A stretch of 64,000 bases of DNA from Colwellia sp. 39_35_sub15_T18 (GTDB lineage Bacteria > Pseudomonadota > Gammaproteobacteria > Enterobacterales > Alteromonadaceae), in the NCBI GenBank assembly GCA_002162675.1, contig MAAE01000037.1, positions 1-64,000 of the forward strand, written 5' to 3'. The notes under the pieces were generated by a model. The model was not told the DNA's origin. It made no database searches and saw only the letters and a list, made by a program, of their open reading frames with translations. The number at the start of each line of letters is the position of its first letter. The stretch's first letter is position 1. This document shows, one piece after another, positions 1 to 8,270 of this stretch. Made by a program: the position numbers and the translations under genes.

Positions 1-77
1 GAGCTTGCTGCCATAGCGCTGCTCGCGGCAAAACTACCTAAAACAGCTAGCGCTAGGATAGATTTATTTAATTTCAT
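1..77 (-). CDS. Porin-like outer-membrane protein, N-terminal fragment
   Basis: Only the first 25 codons are inside the window; the gene runs off the left edge. The peptide starts MKLNKSILALAVLG and continues to an AMA-A cleavage site. This is a classic Sec signal peptide: a basic n-region, a hydrophobic core and small residues at -3/-1. An AGGAAA ribosome binding site lies just upstream of the ATG (about 80-88). Leaders of this form, with an ASSAMAA-like end, are typical of Gram-negative trimeric porins, but no mature domain is visible. The porin call is therefore an inference from the leader only; any exported protein is possible. Confidence 0.5.
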   Translation of the reverse strand, partial: MKLNKSILALAVLGSFAASSAMAAS

Positions 78-461
78 TTTATTTCCTATATATTATTTAA
101 TTTATAAATTAATGAACATTTAATTTTTGAGCAAAACCTTTGCCCTAAGTCTCGAGATAAGACAAAAGTTTCACACAGGTTTGTTCAAGCAAGATTTGAA
201 CAAAAAACAAATACCTTGTCAACTCTTTAATATCATTCCGGTATTTTTATTGAGGCAATGTTATCTAGATAAAGAAAGCCTAGTTATTTATCAATCGATT
301 TAACTTTATCCAGCATAATAACGGAACATTACCATGCACATTAAAGCACTTAGATCAAAGAGAAACAAGTACTTAATGACTTTAAAAAGACCTTTCGGGT
401 GTTTTTTAACCTACATAGATTAATTTAGATCAAGTCACCTTCATTTTCCGTAAATCAGAGA
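78..461. other. AT-rich intergenic region between porin-like gene and T2SS operon
   Basis: This 384-base stretch lies upstream of the minus-strand porin-like gene and downstream of the minus-strand secretin gene. It should hold the promoter of the former and the terminator of the latter. I see the terminator-like hairpin near 384-407 and no convincing open frame. No clear -35/-10 pair was assigned. Confidence 0.5.
384..407 (-). terminator. Probable terminator of the T2SS operon
   Basis: A short hairpin (ACC / GGT with a TTTCG loop, extended by A-tract/T-tract pairing) is flanked by five A's on one side and six T's on the other. It can work in either direction. It lies about 55 bases past the secretin stop codon on the minus strand, where an operon terminator is expected. 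The GC part of the stem is short, so confidence is moderate. Confidence 0.5.
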
Positions 462-2525
462 CTAATTAAACTTTATTTCTGCTGAATTTCTTGAGTAGTC
501 ACGAATTAAATTTTCAATATCATCTCCGTCACTAAGTACTTTTGGGGTAAGCAATATAATTAACTCTGAACGTGTTTTCTCTTCGGACTTACTGATAAAT
601 AAATTGCCAATAATAGGAATATCTTGAAAGAAAGGCACGCCACTACTACTAACAGTAGTATCTTCTTGAATTAAACCGCCTAACACAACAGTTTGACCAC
701 TTCTTGCCAGCACAGTAGTTGTTATTGAGCGGTTAGCAATAACAGGGGAGCTTATTTCAGAGAGCGTATTTGCTTGAGCAGACGAGACAGTTTGTGTTAC
801 AGCAAGCGACACCACGCCTTTACCACTAATAGTCGGTGTAACACCTAATGACACACCAGTAGAGCTATATTGTACTGATTGAATAATAGTATCGGAATCG
901 CCATTAGCATTTGAGCTTTGCTGTGTAAGAATTGGCACTTGTTGCCCGACATTAAGTGAGGCTGATTCTCCATTTTTGACCACTAAACGAGGATTAGAGA
1001 GTATATTAAGTTTACTTTCACTTTCTAATAACTGTAAAACAACCGAATAATCAAAATTAGCAACACTGAAGGTTATCCCTTTATCTAAAGTCACTTGTTT
1101 TTTAACATTACTCTCGCCTAAAGTATTATTTAAAAACCATTCTATACCTTGCTGATACGAATCGCCTAAAGTAACTGAAGCAATGGTTGCTTCTATTACA
1201 ACTTGCTTAGGAACAAGATCCATCTTCTGTAATAGAGGGAGTATTTCATGATATTTTGCTGGTGTTGTATAAAAAATGAGAGCGTTTTGGTGTTGATCAA
1301 TCATCATAGACAAATCATCAGTAGCTACCCCCTTACTTGCAGTAGCCTGCTGCTGATTTGATTGACTACCACCTGAAGGTTTTTTATCAGCGCTCTTTTT
1401 ACTACCTGCATTAGCATAAGGAGTTACTTGACTATTTTGCAAGGCAATTAAGTTGCCAATGCTTTCACCTATATCGTCAACATTGGCATTTTCAGGGTTG
1501 AAAGTATAGTACCGCTTTTTAGAGGTTGGTGAAGGTTTATCTAATATTTTGGTCCAATAGCCAATTCGTTTTAAAATCAACTCGTTGACACTATGTACAA
1601 TAACAGCGTTCCGTTGCAATAAAGGGGTAAAAACTAATCGTGCATTTTTATTTTCTACATCAATTCCCTCAGCTAGTAACAACTCAGTTAACTGGGAAAT
1701 AAATTCTTCTACATTAATATAGGTAAACTCATGAAGGGCAATAAACTTATTTTTGGCATTAGGTAAATCAAAGGTGTTTATTATTCTTAAAAACTGACCT
1801 ACTTCTTTAGCATTGCCTATCGCTAGTACAGCATTACGCTCGGGTAACCAGCGAGTACGAATATTAATTAACGTACCAACCACTTGGCTTAAAGCATCCC
1901 AGTCGGTGTAAAGAATAGGAACAAGTTGCGCTATGCGTTCATCAGATCCTACAGGAATATCGTCTTGTTCCCTACCAACCCCCAAGCTAAACTTTCCTTT
2001 ACTACTTTTCTGCTTATTGACAAAGAAAAACAATACTGAATCACGAGAGTCGAACTGTACTTTACTTTTAGCGAGCAATTGCGTAGATAATGAGAATAAC
2101 TTTTGCTGGCTAACTTTGTCTTGCAAATTAAGTGTCATGGTTTGATTCGTTAATTTTGAAATAGACTCATCTAACACGTAACTCAAACCAAGATGTTCAC
2201 CATAAATTAAGTGAATAAAATCATTTAACTGCATTTCGTTAATAGCGATTTGTATATTTTCATCACCACTTAATTGGCTTAGCAATTCGTTACTTTTACT
2301 TTCAAATATTTTAGCCTGTTCTTCAACTTTAATACCTTCGAGTATCATGTACTTTTGTATGACATCATTTTCTTTTACATTTTGAGGTTTCTCAACTTTA
2401 TCTGCTGATTTTTGATTGGTTTTTAGTACTGAAGTTGGCACATTTAACGCTTGTTCATTGTTAGTTGCACAACTAGACAATGCGAATATTGAAATAAAAA
2501 ATAAGGAAACTTTACTTAACGGCAT
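462..2525 (-). CDS. gspD: Type II secretion secretin GspD, lipoprotein type
   Basis: Outer-membrane secretin forming the exit channel of the type II secretion system. The N-terminus has a lipoprotein signal with lipobox LSSC, so it should be acylated. Residues about 90-170 form an N0/STN-like domain and about 195-340 the N1/N2-type ring repeats. A Gln/Ser/Lys-rich linker lies near 375-400. The C-terminal third is the secretin barrel, with VPILTQQ, a VVLGGLI motif and PIIGNLF near the end. Self-piloting liposecretins are known in Hxc-type systems (HxcQ), so a separate pilotin may not be needed. The open frame extends to a GTG at 2534, but the ATG at 2525 is better placed behind AGGTGA. Last gene of the operon, overlapping its upstream neighbour. 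A PilQ/MshL pilus secretin is the alternative, disfavoured by the GspG-type pseudopilin in the operon. Confidence 0.88.
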   Translation of the reverse strand: MPLSKVSLFFISIFALSSCATNNEQALNVPTSVLKTNQKSADKVEKPQNVKENDVIQKYMILEGIKVEEQAKIFESKSNELLSQLSGDENIQIAINEMQLNDFIHLIYGEHLGLSYVLDESISKLTNQTMTLNLQDKVSQQKLFSLSTQLLAKSKVQFDSRDSVLFFFVNKQKSSKGKFSLGVGREQDDIPVGSDERIAQLVPILYTDWDALSQVVGTLINIRTRWLPERNAVLAIGNAKEVGQFLRIINTFDLPNAKNKFIALHEFTYINVEEFISQLTELLLAEGIDVENKNARLVFTPLLQRNAVIVHSVNELILKRIGYWTKILDKPSPTSKKRYYTFNPENANVDDIGESIGNLIALQNSQVTPYANAGSKKSADKKPSGGSQSNQQQATASKGVATDDLSMMIDQHQNALIFYTTPAKYHEILPLLQKMDLVPKQVVIEATIASVTLGDSYQQGIEWFLNNTLGESNVKKQVTLDKGITFSVANFDYSVVLQLLESESKLNILSNPRLVVKNGESASLNVGQQVPILTQQSSNANGDSDTIIQSVQYSSTGVSLGVTPTISGKGVVSLAVTQTVSSAQANTLSEISSPVIANRSITTTVLARSGQTVVLGGLIQEDTTVSSSGVPFFQDIPIIGNLFISKSEEKTRSELIILLTPKVLSDGDDIENLIRDYSRNSAEIKFN

Positions 2526-3000
2526 TGCTTTCACCTGAGTTGAATAAATTTAGGGTAAACTGTTGTTCTTTCACATGTAGCTCTATTGTATTTGCGGTTA
2601 TGTTGACTAGCGTAGCGCCGAGAACATCCTCACCTTTACTCGCATGATAGTAATGACCAAAGCCTTCTATAGGCTTTTCTTGCGAGGCTTTGAAAGTCGC
2701 ATACAGTACATTATTTTTTAAACTAATAGCCAATAGCCTAATTTGAGTTTGGTCGAAAGTGATGGTGTCTGATGATAATAACGCTGTATTACCTTGTGCC
2801 TTATTAAGCCCTCCTGATGAGGTTGGGAAAATATCAGTTCTAAAGTCTATAAGTGTAACCTTTTCCTTAAAGATCAGTTTGTCATCAAAATTTGCATTGT
2901 TTTTTATTTCACCTTGATTAAAGTCGAGTTCACTTAATCTAAAGATGGCATCTATTAGCAGGTAAATTAGCAGTAAAGCTATTATTATTAGCCTACTCAT
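2512..3000 (-). CDS. GspC-like inner-membrane T2SS subunit (HR domain only)
   Basis: A 162-residue protein with one N-terminal membrane helix (residues about 3-18) and a periplasmic beta-rich remainder. The segment from about residue 85 to 150 has the pattern of the GspC homology region: a hydrophobic strand, a turn, then GHYYHASKGEDVLGATLVNI ending in a strand. There is no room for the PDZ or coiled-coil domain found at the C-terminus of classical GspC. Its position between gspM and gspD matches the XpsN-type subunit of Xanthomonas-like systems, which contacts the secretin N-terminal rings. Start ATG overlaps the preceding stop by four bases (ATGA). Assignment is by position and fold pattern, not by strong sequence identity. 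Confidence 0.6.
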   Translation of the reverse strand: MSRLIIIALLLIYLLIDAIFRLSELDFNQGEIKNNANFDDKLIFKEKVTLIDFRTDIFPTSSGGLNKAQGNTALLSSDTITFDQTQIRLLAISLKNNVLYATFKASQEKPIEGFGHYYHASKGEDVLGATLVNITANTIELHVKEQQFTLNLFNSGESNAVK

Positions 3001-3572
3001 AACGCTTTCCGTAATTGCATCGTTGAAATTAACAAGCTTAAGTTATAATTACCTGATAATGAACCTCGGCTATTAATTTCAGTTAACTTAAGTGACTCTA
3101 AATTCCATAAATTATCACTATTAGCGATGGAATGTAGAAATGATTGTATAACAACGCCTTCACCCGACACATGGATGGTTAGCGTGTTTTTGTCTAACAA
3201 ATCATTCACGGTTACTTTATCCCACTGATGACTCACTATTTTCAAGTTCATCGCCTGTGTTAACTCTTGCAATGACTTAAGCAATGCAATTTGCACTAAT
3301 TCACTTTTACCTGGCTTCAGCATTGTCTGTTCAGCCTTCTTTATTTCAGCTTTAAGCTGATTAGTAAGCAATATCAAATTATTTTGCGACAATTGAATTG
3401 ATTCGGGTGATTTTATCTGTAGCGCATTGATAGATATGTGCTCTAACCATTGTTCTTGGGCAGACAATAGAGGCAAAGCAATTATTTTGATAAAAAGCAA
3501 AAAAGACAAAAAATAAATTGCGCCTTGATACTTTATAAAGTCAGGATGCTGTGTAATGTTTTTTAGATTCAT
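2997..3572 (-). CDS. gspM: GspM-like T2SS assembly-platform protein
   Basis: A 191-residue bitopic protein: short cytoplasmic N-terminus, one membrane helix (about residues 17-36), a helical linker (about 55-90, rich in Lys/Glu/Leu) and a C-terminal alpha/beta domain of the GspM/PilO ferredoxin-like type. In type II secretion GspM pairs with GspL in the inner membrane and couples the ATPase to the pseudopilus. It lies five bases after the gspL-like gene and overlaps the GspC-like gene by four bases, so the order L-M-C is translationally coupled. Sequence conservation in this family is low, so the call depends on topology and operon position. Confidence 0.7.
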   Translation of the reverse strand: MNLKNITQHPDFIKYQGAIYFLSFLLFIKIIALPLLSAQEQWLEHISINALQIKSPESIQLSQNNLILLTNQLKAEIKKAEQTMLKPGKSELVQIALLKSLQELTQAMNLKIVSHQWDKVTVNDLLDKNTLTIHVSGEGVVIQSFLHSIANSDNLWNLESLKLTEINSRGSLSGNYNLSLLISTMQLRKAL

Positions 3573-3577
3573 AAAAG

Positions 3578-4666
3578 TTAATGCTGGTAGGTTATTGTAA
3601 AACGTTTAAAATTATCAATGTTTATATCCGACACTTTATTAGCAAAATGGACATTTTCGATGTGATCAAGGTTAATCATATCTTCCAAAACGTCTAATGG
3701 CTCTTCACTAATAGCAGTAATAAACACAGTATTATCTCGCGTACTTATACGTTCTAATGTATAACTTGATGTTGTTAATGCTAGCAAATTAAAAATAGAG
3801 CTAGGACTCACATTACCTTCAAAGCCGACTGTTAATTCTTTATAAGTTTTTTGTTCTGCTTGAAAGCTTGCCCGGACTTTCAAAAAATCTGCTATTAGTT
3901 CTTTATTGGTTTGTATTTTACTTTGATAAAAAACATCTATACCTTTTATTAAAACGCTTGAGCTGACTAAATAAAGAAAAGTTGCAATGAAAGCATTTTG
4001 TAGAAATTGACAATAACGACAACTGCCATCCTTTGCTTTAGCACTTGTTAATTTAAAATTTAGCAATACGGGCAGTGCTTTATACAAGCCTTGAGTAAAT
4101 AATGTAAACTTATGTGCTAAAGTATTTATTAAAATGCTATTTTTTTTATCTTTCAATAAAACGCTATTATTCTTTACAATTTTAAAGCTTTTTTGTTTTG
4201 AAACATTACTAACCCAATAATTTCCATCTTCTATAAAAGCTATTTTTTCCACAGGTAATGCTTTGGCAATTAAAAAATTCTCAGGAAATAAGAAAATAGC
4301 CTTCTTACTAAGTAATCCATTAATTTTCATTAATAAACTTTTTTTATAAAACCAAAAGTGAGCTTTATAGCCTTGTTCGTTTTTTTCTAAATCATAAAAA
4401 AAACCAGCATCCTCAAAGGGGCATAATGAACTAGACTCAAGGTTGAGTGCTTTCACTACATGTAATTTATTACTAATAGGGTATATTTTTTCTGTTTCAA
4501 AAAAGTGAGACTTTTTGACAATAACAGCAACGATCTGCTCAAGCCCCGAACCAGTCAAGGGCAAAACTTTATCTTCAGAAAAATAAGCTAACTTAGATAA
4601 TAGATAGCTTTTAAGGTTAGCCTTTATTTTATACATTAACTCATGATTCCCAGTGCCAGATTTCAT
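3578..4666 (-). CDS. gspL: GspL-like T2SS assembly-platform protein
   Basis: A 362-residue protein with a cytoplasmic actin-like-type N-terminal part (to about residue 215), one membrane helix (about 225-245) and a periplasmic PilN/GspL ferredoxin-like domain. In the family it recruits the ATPase GspE to the inner membrane and binds GspM. A CRYC pair occurs just before the membrane segment, which I do not recognise as conserved. The first ATG (4666) lies inside gspK and lacks a ribosome site. A second ATG at 4636, just after the gspK stop, gives a start ten residues shorter and is equally plausible. Identification is by size, topology and position between gspK and gspM. Confidence 0.7.
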   Translation of the reverse strand: MKSGTGNHELMYKIKANLKSYLLSKLAYFSEDKVLPLTGSGLEQIVAVIVKKSHFFETEKIYPISNKLHVVKALNLESSSLCPFEDAGFFYDLEKNEQGYKAHFWFYKKSLLMKINGLLSKKAIFLFPENFLIAKALPVEKIAFIEDGNYWVSNVSKQKSFKIVKNNSVLLKDKKNSILINTLAHKFTLFTQGLYKALPVLLNFKLTSAKAKDGSCRYCQFLQNAFIATFLYLVSSSVLIKGIDVFYQSKIQTNKELIADFLKVRASFQAEQKTYKELTVGFEGNVSPSSIFNLLALTTSSYTLERISTRDNTVFITAISEEPLDVLEDMINLDHIENVHFANKVSDINIDNFKRFTITYQH

Positions 4667-5555
4667 ATGGGTAGGGACTATCCAACGCTACTTTTGTTGA
4701 GAATACGACCTTTTTCACCACTTTTATTTGATCTAATGAAATATTAACTTCTAATTCGATTGTTTGTATTAATTTATTTTCTATGCTTTGTTGTGATAAT
4801 AAAGGGGATACTCTTTTTAAATGGGATAAAACACTCTCTTCCCCCCTTTGCTCTGCGATAACGGCAGCTTGTTCACTGTTATATAACCATTCTATCAATT
4901 GTTTTGGGGATAATCGAACATTAAAATCAGCTAACGTAAAAAGAGACACGTGATCACGTATTTTATCAAGCCACGCTTGCTCAAACCCATGAATAAGCAT
5001 AAGTTCATCAATTGATTGAATATAAAAACCCCTTGGCTTTAACAACCCTAAACGACTATAGCCATCTTCCTCAAGGCCATTTAAATTAACAAACTGATCA
5101 GAGTCTTGCCAGTCTTTTAATCGAGCAATAATTTGATCTATTTTAATATTATTTGTTGCTCTACCCTCTATTTCATCCTCTATAATACCGCGTAATAACA
5201 GCTCAATTAATTGATAGTCTGTAGGAATCAATGATATTTTACTTGCTTCACTTCTAATTGATAAAGATGTGCCTGAGCTTAAAATAAACGGCTTTCCGTA
5301 GAGATTCCAACCGGGATACTTGGTTGTAATAGTATTATTTGCCAACTCACTGCGGTGTTTAACGAAGTCAAAAATCGCATGACTTAGCACAGAATCTGCT
5401 TCGAGTTCAGCACTGATTTTATTTTGCATTAAAAACTGTGTTTTTATAATTTGTTGACTATGCCAAACAAAATAGGAAACAATTAACGCAAGAATAATAC
5501 TTGTAACGAGTGAAATAATTAACGCGACACCTTTTTGCCTAGAATGAGTTCGCAT
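4641..5555 (-). CDS. gspK: Minor pseudopilin GspK
   Basis: A 304-residue type II secretion minor pseudopilin. The N-terminus has the short basic leader and QKG-VALIISLV prepilin cleavage site. It lacks the usual Glu at mature position 5, which is the known signature of GspK, the tip subunit. The long soluble domain is expected for GspK, which is about twice the size of other pseudopilins. It includes an insert resembling the SAM-like helical region (YSRLGLLKPRGF and HGFEQAWLDKIR). GspK forms the pseudopilus tip complex with GspI and GspJ, which lie directly upstream. The gspJ stop and this start are separated by only a few bases. Confidence 0.82.
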   Translation of the reverse strand: MRTHSRQKGVALIISLVTSIILALIVSYFVWHSQQIIKTQFLMQNKISAELEADSVLSHAIFDFVKHRSELANNTITTKYPGWNLYGKPFILSSGTSLSIRSEASKISLIPTDYQLIELLLRGIIEDEIEGRATNNIKIDQIIARLKDWQDSDQFVNLNGLEEDGYSRLGLLKPRGFYIQSIDELMLIHGFEQAWLDKIRDHVSLFTLADFNVRLSPKQLIEWLYNSEQAAVIAEQRGEESVLSHLKRVSPLLSQQSIENKLIQTIELEVNISLDQIKVVKKVVFSTKVALDSPYPYEIWHWES

Positions 5556-5557
5556 TT

Positions 5558-6244
5558 TTAGCCTTCAACATTATTAAAGAAACTATTAATTTTAATTGCT
5601 TTACGGCTATTCAAAATAAACGGTAAAAATGTCATTGAGTGTCCCGTTGAAACATAATTTAAACGCACGGCTTTGGGAAGACCTCTTTCGACGGTTGAAT
5701 AAAAAACATCTTGATAATCATTTTCTATTTCTCTTAAAGAAATGTCTTTATTAAAAGGCTTTCTATGTAAATAAGATAACGTCACTAATTCATCAATGTT
5801 TAGGACAACTTTTGACACATCAGTTTCATTAATATCTGATAAGCGACGAACAATATTTCGAGTTAAAGGAGATTCAGAAATTTGAATTTGTGTTCCATTG
5901 TTTTTGTTAAGTAAGTTAAGTTGCACAATAACATCTGACTCAAACCCAAAAATTGAAAAGTGAGAGATGTAGCTGAGATTTGTAGTCGTTCCTTTAACGT
6001 AAGGCACCATCATTTTACTTTTATAAGTGTCTGTTTCCACATAATAATCACTCATCGATTTAATAGATTTATCAATTAACGTTATGACAGAAAGCCTTTG
6101 GTATCCAAGCTCCTTATAGTTTTTAGATTTAGAAACCGCTTGTAAATAGACAGCTGTAGACATATATGCTGACGCAATTAAAGAAGAAAAAATAACCATT
6201 ACCACTAACAGTTCAATAATGGTAAAACCTTTAGCGCTCTTCAT
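5558..6244 (-). CDS. gspJ: Minor pseudopilin GspJ
   Basis: A 228-residue pseudopilin. The N-terminus MKSAKG-FTIIELLVVMVIF is a type IV prepilin signal with Gly at -1, Phe at +1 and Glu at +5, so it should be processed by a prepilin peptidase (not encoded here). The size fits GspJ, which is larger than GspH and GspI and sits in the tip complex with GspI and GspK. The gene overlaps gspI by 14 bases at its 5' end and is followed immediately by gspK. This gives the conserved H-I-J-K order. The soluble domain itself is too diverged to place by eye. Confidence 0.8.
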   Translation of the reverse strand: MKSAKGFTIIELLVVMVIFSSLIASAYMSTAVYLQAVSKSKNYKELGYQRLSVITLIDKSIKSMSDYYVETDTYKSKMMVPYVKGTTTNLSYISHFSIFGFESDVIVQLNLLNKNNGTQIQISESPLTRNIVRRLSDINETDVSKVVLNIDELVTLSYLHRKPFNKDISLREIENDYQDVFYSTVERGLPKAVRLNYVSTGHSMTFLPFILNSRKAIKINSFFNNVEG

Positions 6245-6674
6245 ACGAAACTACTGCATCCTTGTCTACCATAAAGCGACTATAAGTATTTGTTAACTGA
6301 CTAGTAACTCCTGCTATTGTCAGTTCTAACTTATAATCAATTAAATAATATGTATTAGGTTTTTTAGCAAAACTATTCACGTCTGATTCAAAAGCTTGTT
6401 CTCGAAAACTATCTTTAACGGTGCCCTCCCAATTAATCGTATGGGCGTTAAAACTGTAGTTTCCTGATAGCGATTTTATGTCACTATTCAAATCAATTAA
6501 ATTTTTTGCCTGCATAATTACCAAGTATTTATCAGCTGCGCCTTTTTGCTTAACAACCAATCTCACATATTGGGAATAAGCTATTTGGCTTAACGAAATT
6601 GCCGAAATCAAAATCACAGAAGCGATTAACAATTCGATTAAGGTGAACCCGCGATTATACTTTGCAGATAACAT
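6231..6674 (-). CDS. gspI: Minor pseudopilin GspI
   Basis: A small pseudopilin of about 147 residues with the prepilin signal NRG-FTLIELLIASVIL (Gly -1, Phe +1, Glu +5). The open frame reaches back to a TTG at 6692. The ATG at 6674 is preceded by GAAG at good spacing and gives a normal short leader, so it is preferred. It overlaps the end of gspH by 20 bases and the start of gspJ by 14, so translation of the pseudopilin genes is coupled. GspI nucleates the pseudopilus tip with GspJ and GspK. Confidence 0.8.
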   Translation of the reverse strand: MLSAKYNRGFTLIELLIASVILISAISLSQIAYSQYVRLVVKQKGAADKYLVIMQAKNLIDLNSDIKSLSGNYSFNAHTINWEGTVKDSFREQAFESDVNSFAKKPNTYYLIDYKLELTIAGVTSQLTNTYSRFMVDKDAVVSYEER

Positions 6675-7068
6675 AATTTTCTTCACAATCAATTAATAAT
6701 TGATTCACCTTTAACGTATTTTCAATCTTAAATTTAACGGGACTAGGTGTCAAAAAACCTGTTGCCGAAAAGTGTAATTTTGCAGAATTAAAGTTCAACT
6801 CTTCAAAAACTTCTTTTTTATATAATTCTTCGCCTAACCATATATTGACATCGTTATTTTCAAAGGATAAAACAACTGGCTGACCAGAGTAAAAGGCTAA
6901 TTTAGAAACTTGCTTAACTATCGAGTGTATTTTTTTTTCTTCAATAAATTTCTTTGAACTTTGTAGTGATTTTGTCGCGCCTGGGGCAACGATAGCAACT
7001 AGACCAGCAATCATAATCATAACGACAACTAATTCAATAAGAGAAAACCCTTGCTGTTTGTGTATCAT
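6655..7068 (-). CDS. gspH: Minor pseudopilin GspH
   Basis: A 137-residue pseudopilin with the signal KQQG-FSLIELVVVMIMI (Glu at +5). It is the first minor pseudopilin after the gspG-E-F block, the position usually held by gspH, which links the tip complex to the GspG filament. Two Cys residues near the C-terminus (DCEENYVIC) could form a small disulfide loop. It overlaps gspF by four bases upstream and gspI downstream. Confidence 0.78.
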   Translation of the reverse strand: MIHKQQGFSLIELVVVMIMIAGLVAIVAPGATKSLQSSKKFIEEKKIHSIVKQVSKLAFYSGQPVVLSFENNDVNIWLGEELYKKEVFEELNFNSAKLHFSATGFLTPSPVKFKIENTLKVNQLLIDCEENYVICKV

Positions 7069-8270
7069 AGAACATTTATATCCTGAACACTCATGATACT
7101 CATGATCATTCCTATGACTACACCACCCACTACTCCGCCCATGAACAATATAAGTATTGGTTCTAATACTGTGGTTGCAGTGGTAATATATCTGTCCATT
7201 TGAGCTTGACTTCGTTGGGCTATATTTTGAAATGACTTTGCTAATTTCCCCGTTTCTTCACCTGTTTCAATGTAGCCTAATTGGATATCATCAAAAAGTT
7301 TTACTCCATCTAATGCATCACACATTTTCTCGCCTTGCTTAATTCGATTTGACGCAGTCATAAGAGAATCTCTAAGTTTAGGCATGGTTACTGATGAAAC
7401 AGATAACTTAAGTGCTTGGCTAAGAGGCACACCTGAATTGAGTGTTATTTGCAAAGAGGTGGAGAATCTAATTCTATCTACAGCACGGGTTAAATGAGAA
7501 ATAACAGGAACAGCGTAAAATTTACTTTGAAAAAACTCATTGGTATGCAGTAAATGCTTTACTAATATAAAGCCCAATACTGGTGACGCAATAATAAAAC
7601 CTATAACAAATAAACCATATTCATCCATAAAATTGGCTATATTGAGTAGAAGCACAGTGTACCAAGGAAGAGAAGTTGCTTGTTCAAATAATGGAGCTAA
7701 CTGAGGTAAAACAAAATAAAAAATAAAGGTAATAGCTAAAATACATACCATAAAAATAACACTTGGATAGGCTAGTGCTTGTTGTACTTTCTGTTTTAAA
7801 CCCATTCTAAAACTCATATCGTCAGATATTCGACTCAACACATCAGGTAATTGTCCTGATGCTTCTCCAAGTTCAATAAGACTTAAATATAAACGATTGA
7901 ACAATTTAGGGTAGTTACTGGCAACTGCATATAAAGAGGAACCACCTCTAATTTCACTACGTAAATTACTTAAAAACAATTTGGCTTGAGTTAAGCTAAT
8001 CCCTTTTTCAGTAAGCTCTATCGCTTTATCTAACTTTATGCCATTTTGCATTAATTCAGCTAAATTAGAGAATATTTCTTCTAATACTGACAAAGGAATG
8101 CTTATTCTCTGACCTTGAAGTTGTCTGTTATTACCTAGCTCACTAATTTCAACAGGAATCAACCCTTGTTTAGATAGTTTTTCTTGAATTTCGAGCTTTG
8201 TATTAGCAACGTCTTTTCGTTGAATCAACTCACCAGAATCGTTATAAGCTTTAATATTATAAGCTTTCAT
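7065..8270 (-). CDS. gspF: T2SS inner-membrane platform protein GspF
   Basis: A 401-residue polytopic protein of the GspF/PilC family. It has two repeated cytoplasmic helical domains, each with the family pattern (LIELGEASGQLPDVL near residue 135 and YIETGEETGKLAKSF near residue 337). Three membrane segments lie at about 170-192, 220-240 and 370-392. GspF is the central membrane component through which GspE drives pseudopilus assembly. The start codon overlaps the gspE stop by one base. The length is normal for the family. Confidence 0.92.
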   Translation of the reverse strand: MKAYNIKAYNDSGELIQRKDVANTKLEIQEKLSKQGLIPVEISELGNNRQLQGQRISIPLSVLEEIFSNLAELMQNGIKLDKAIELTEKGISLTQAKLFLSNLRSEIRGGSSLYAVASNYPKLFNRLYLSLIELGEASGQLPDVLSRISDDMSFRMGLKQKVQQALAYPSVIFMVCILAITFIFYFVLPQLAPLFEQATSLPWYTVLLLNIANFMDEYGLFVIGFIIASPVLGFILVKHLLHTNEFFQSKFYAVPVISHLTRAVDRIRFSTSLQITLNSGVPLSQALKLSVSSVTMPKLRDSLMTASNRIKQGEKMCDALDGVKLFDDIQLGYIETGEETGKLAKSFQNIAQRSQAQMDRYITTATTVLEPILILFMGGVVGGVVIGMIMSIMSVQDINVL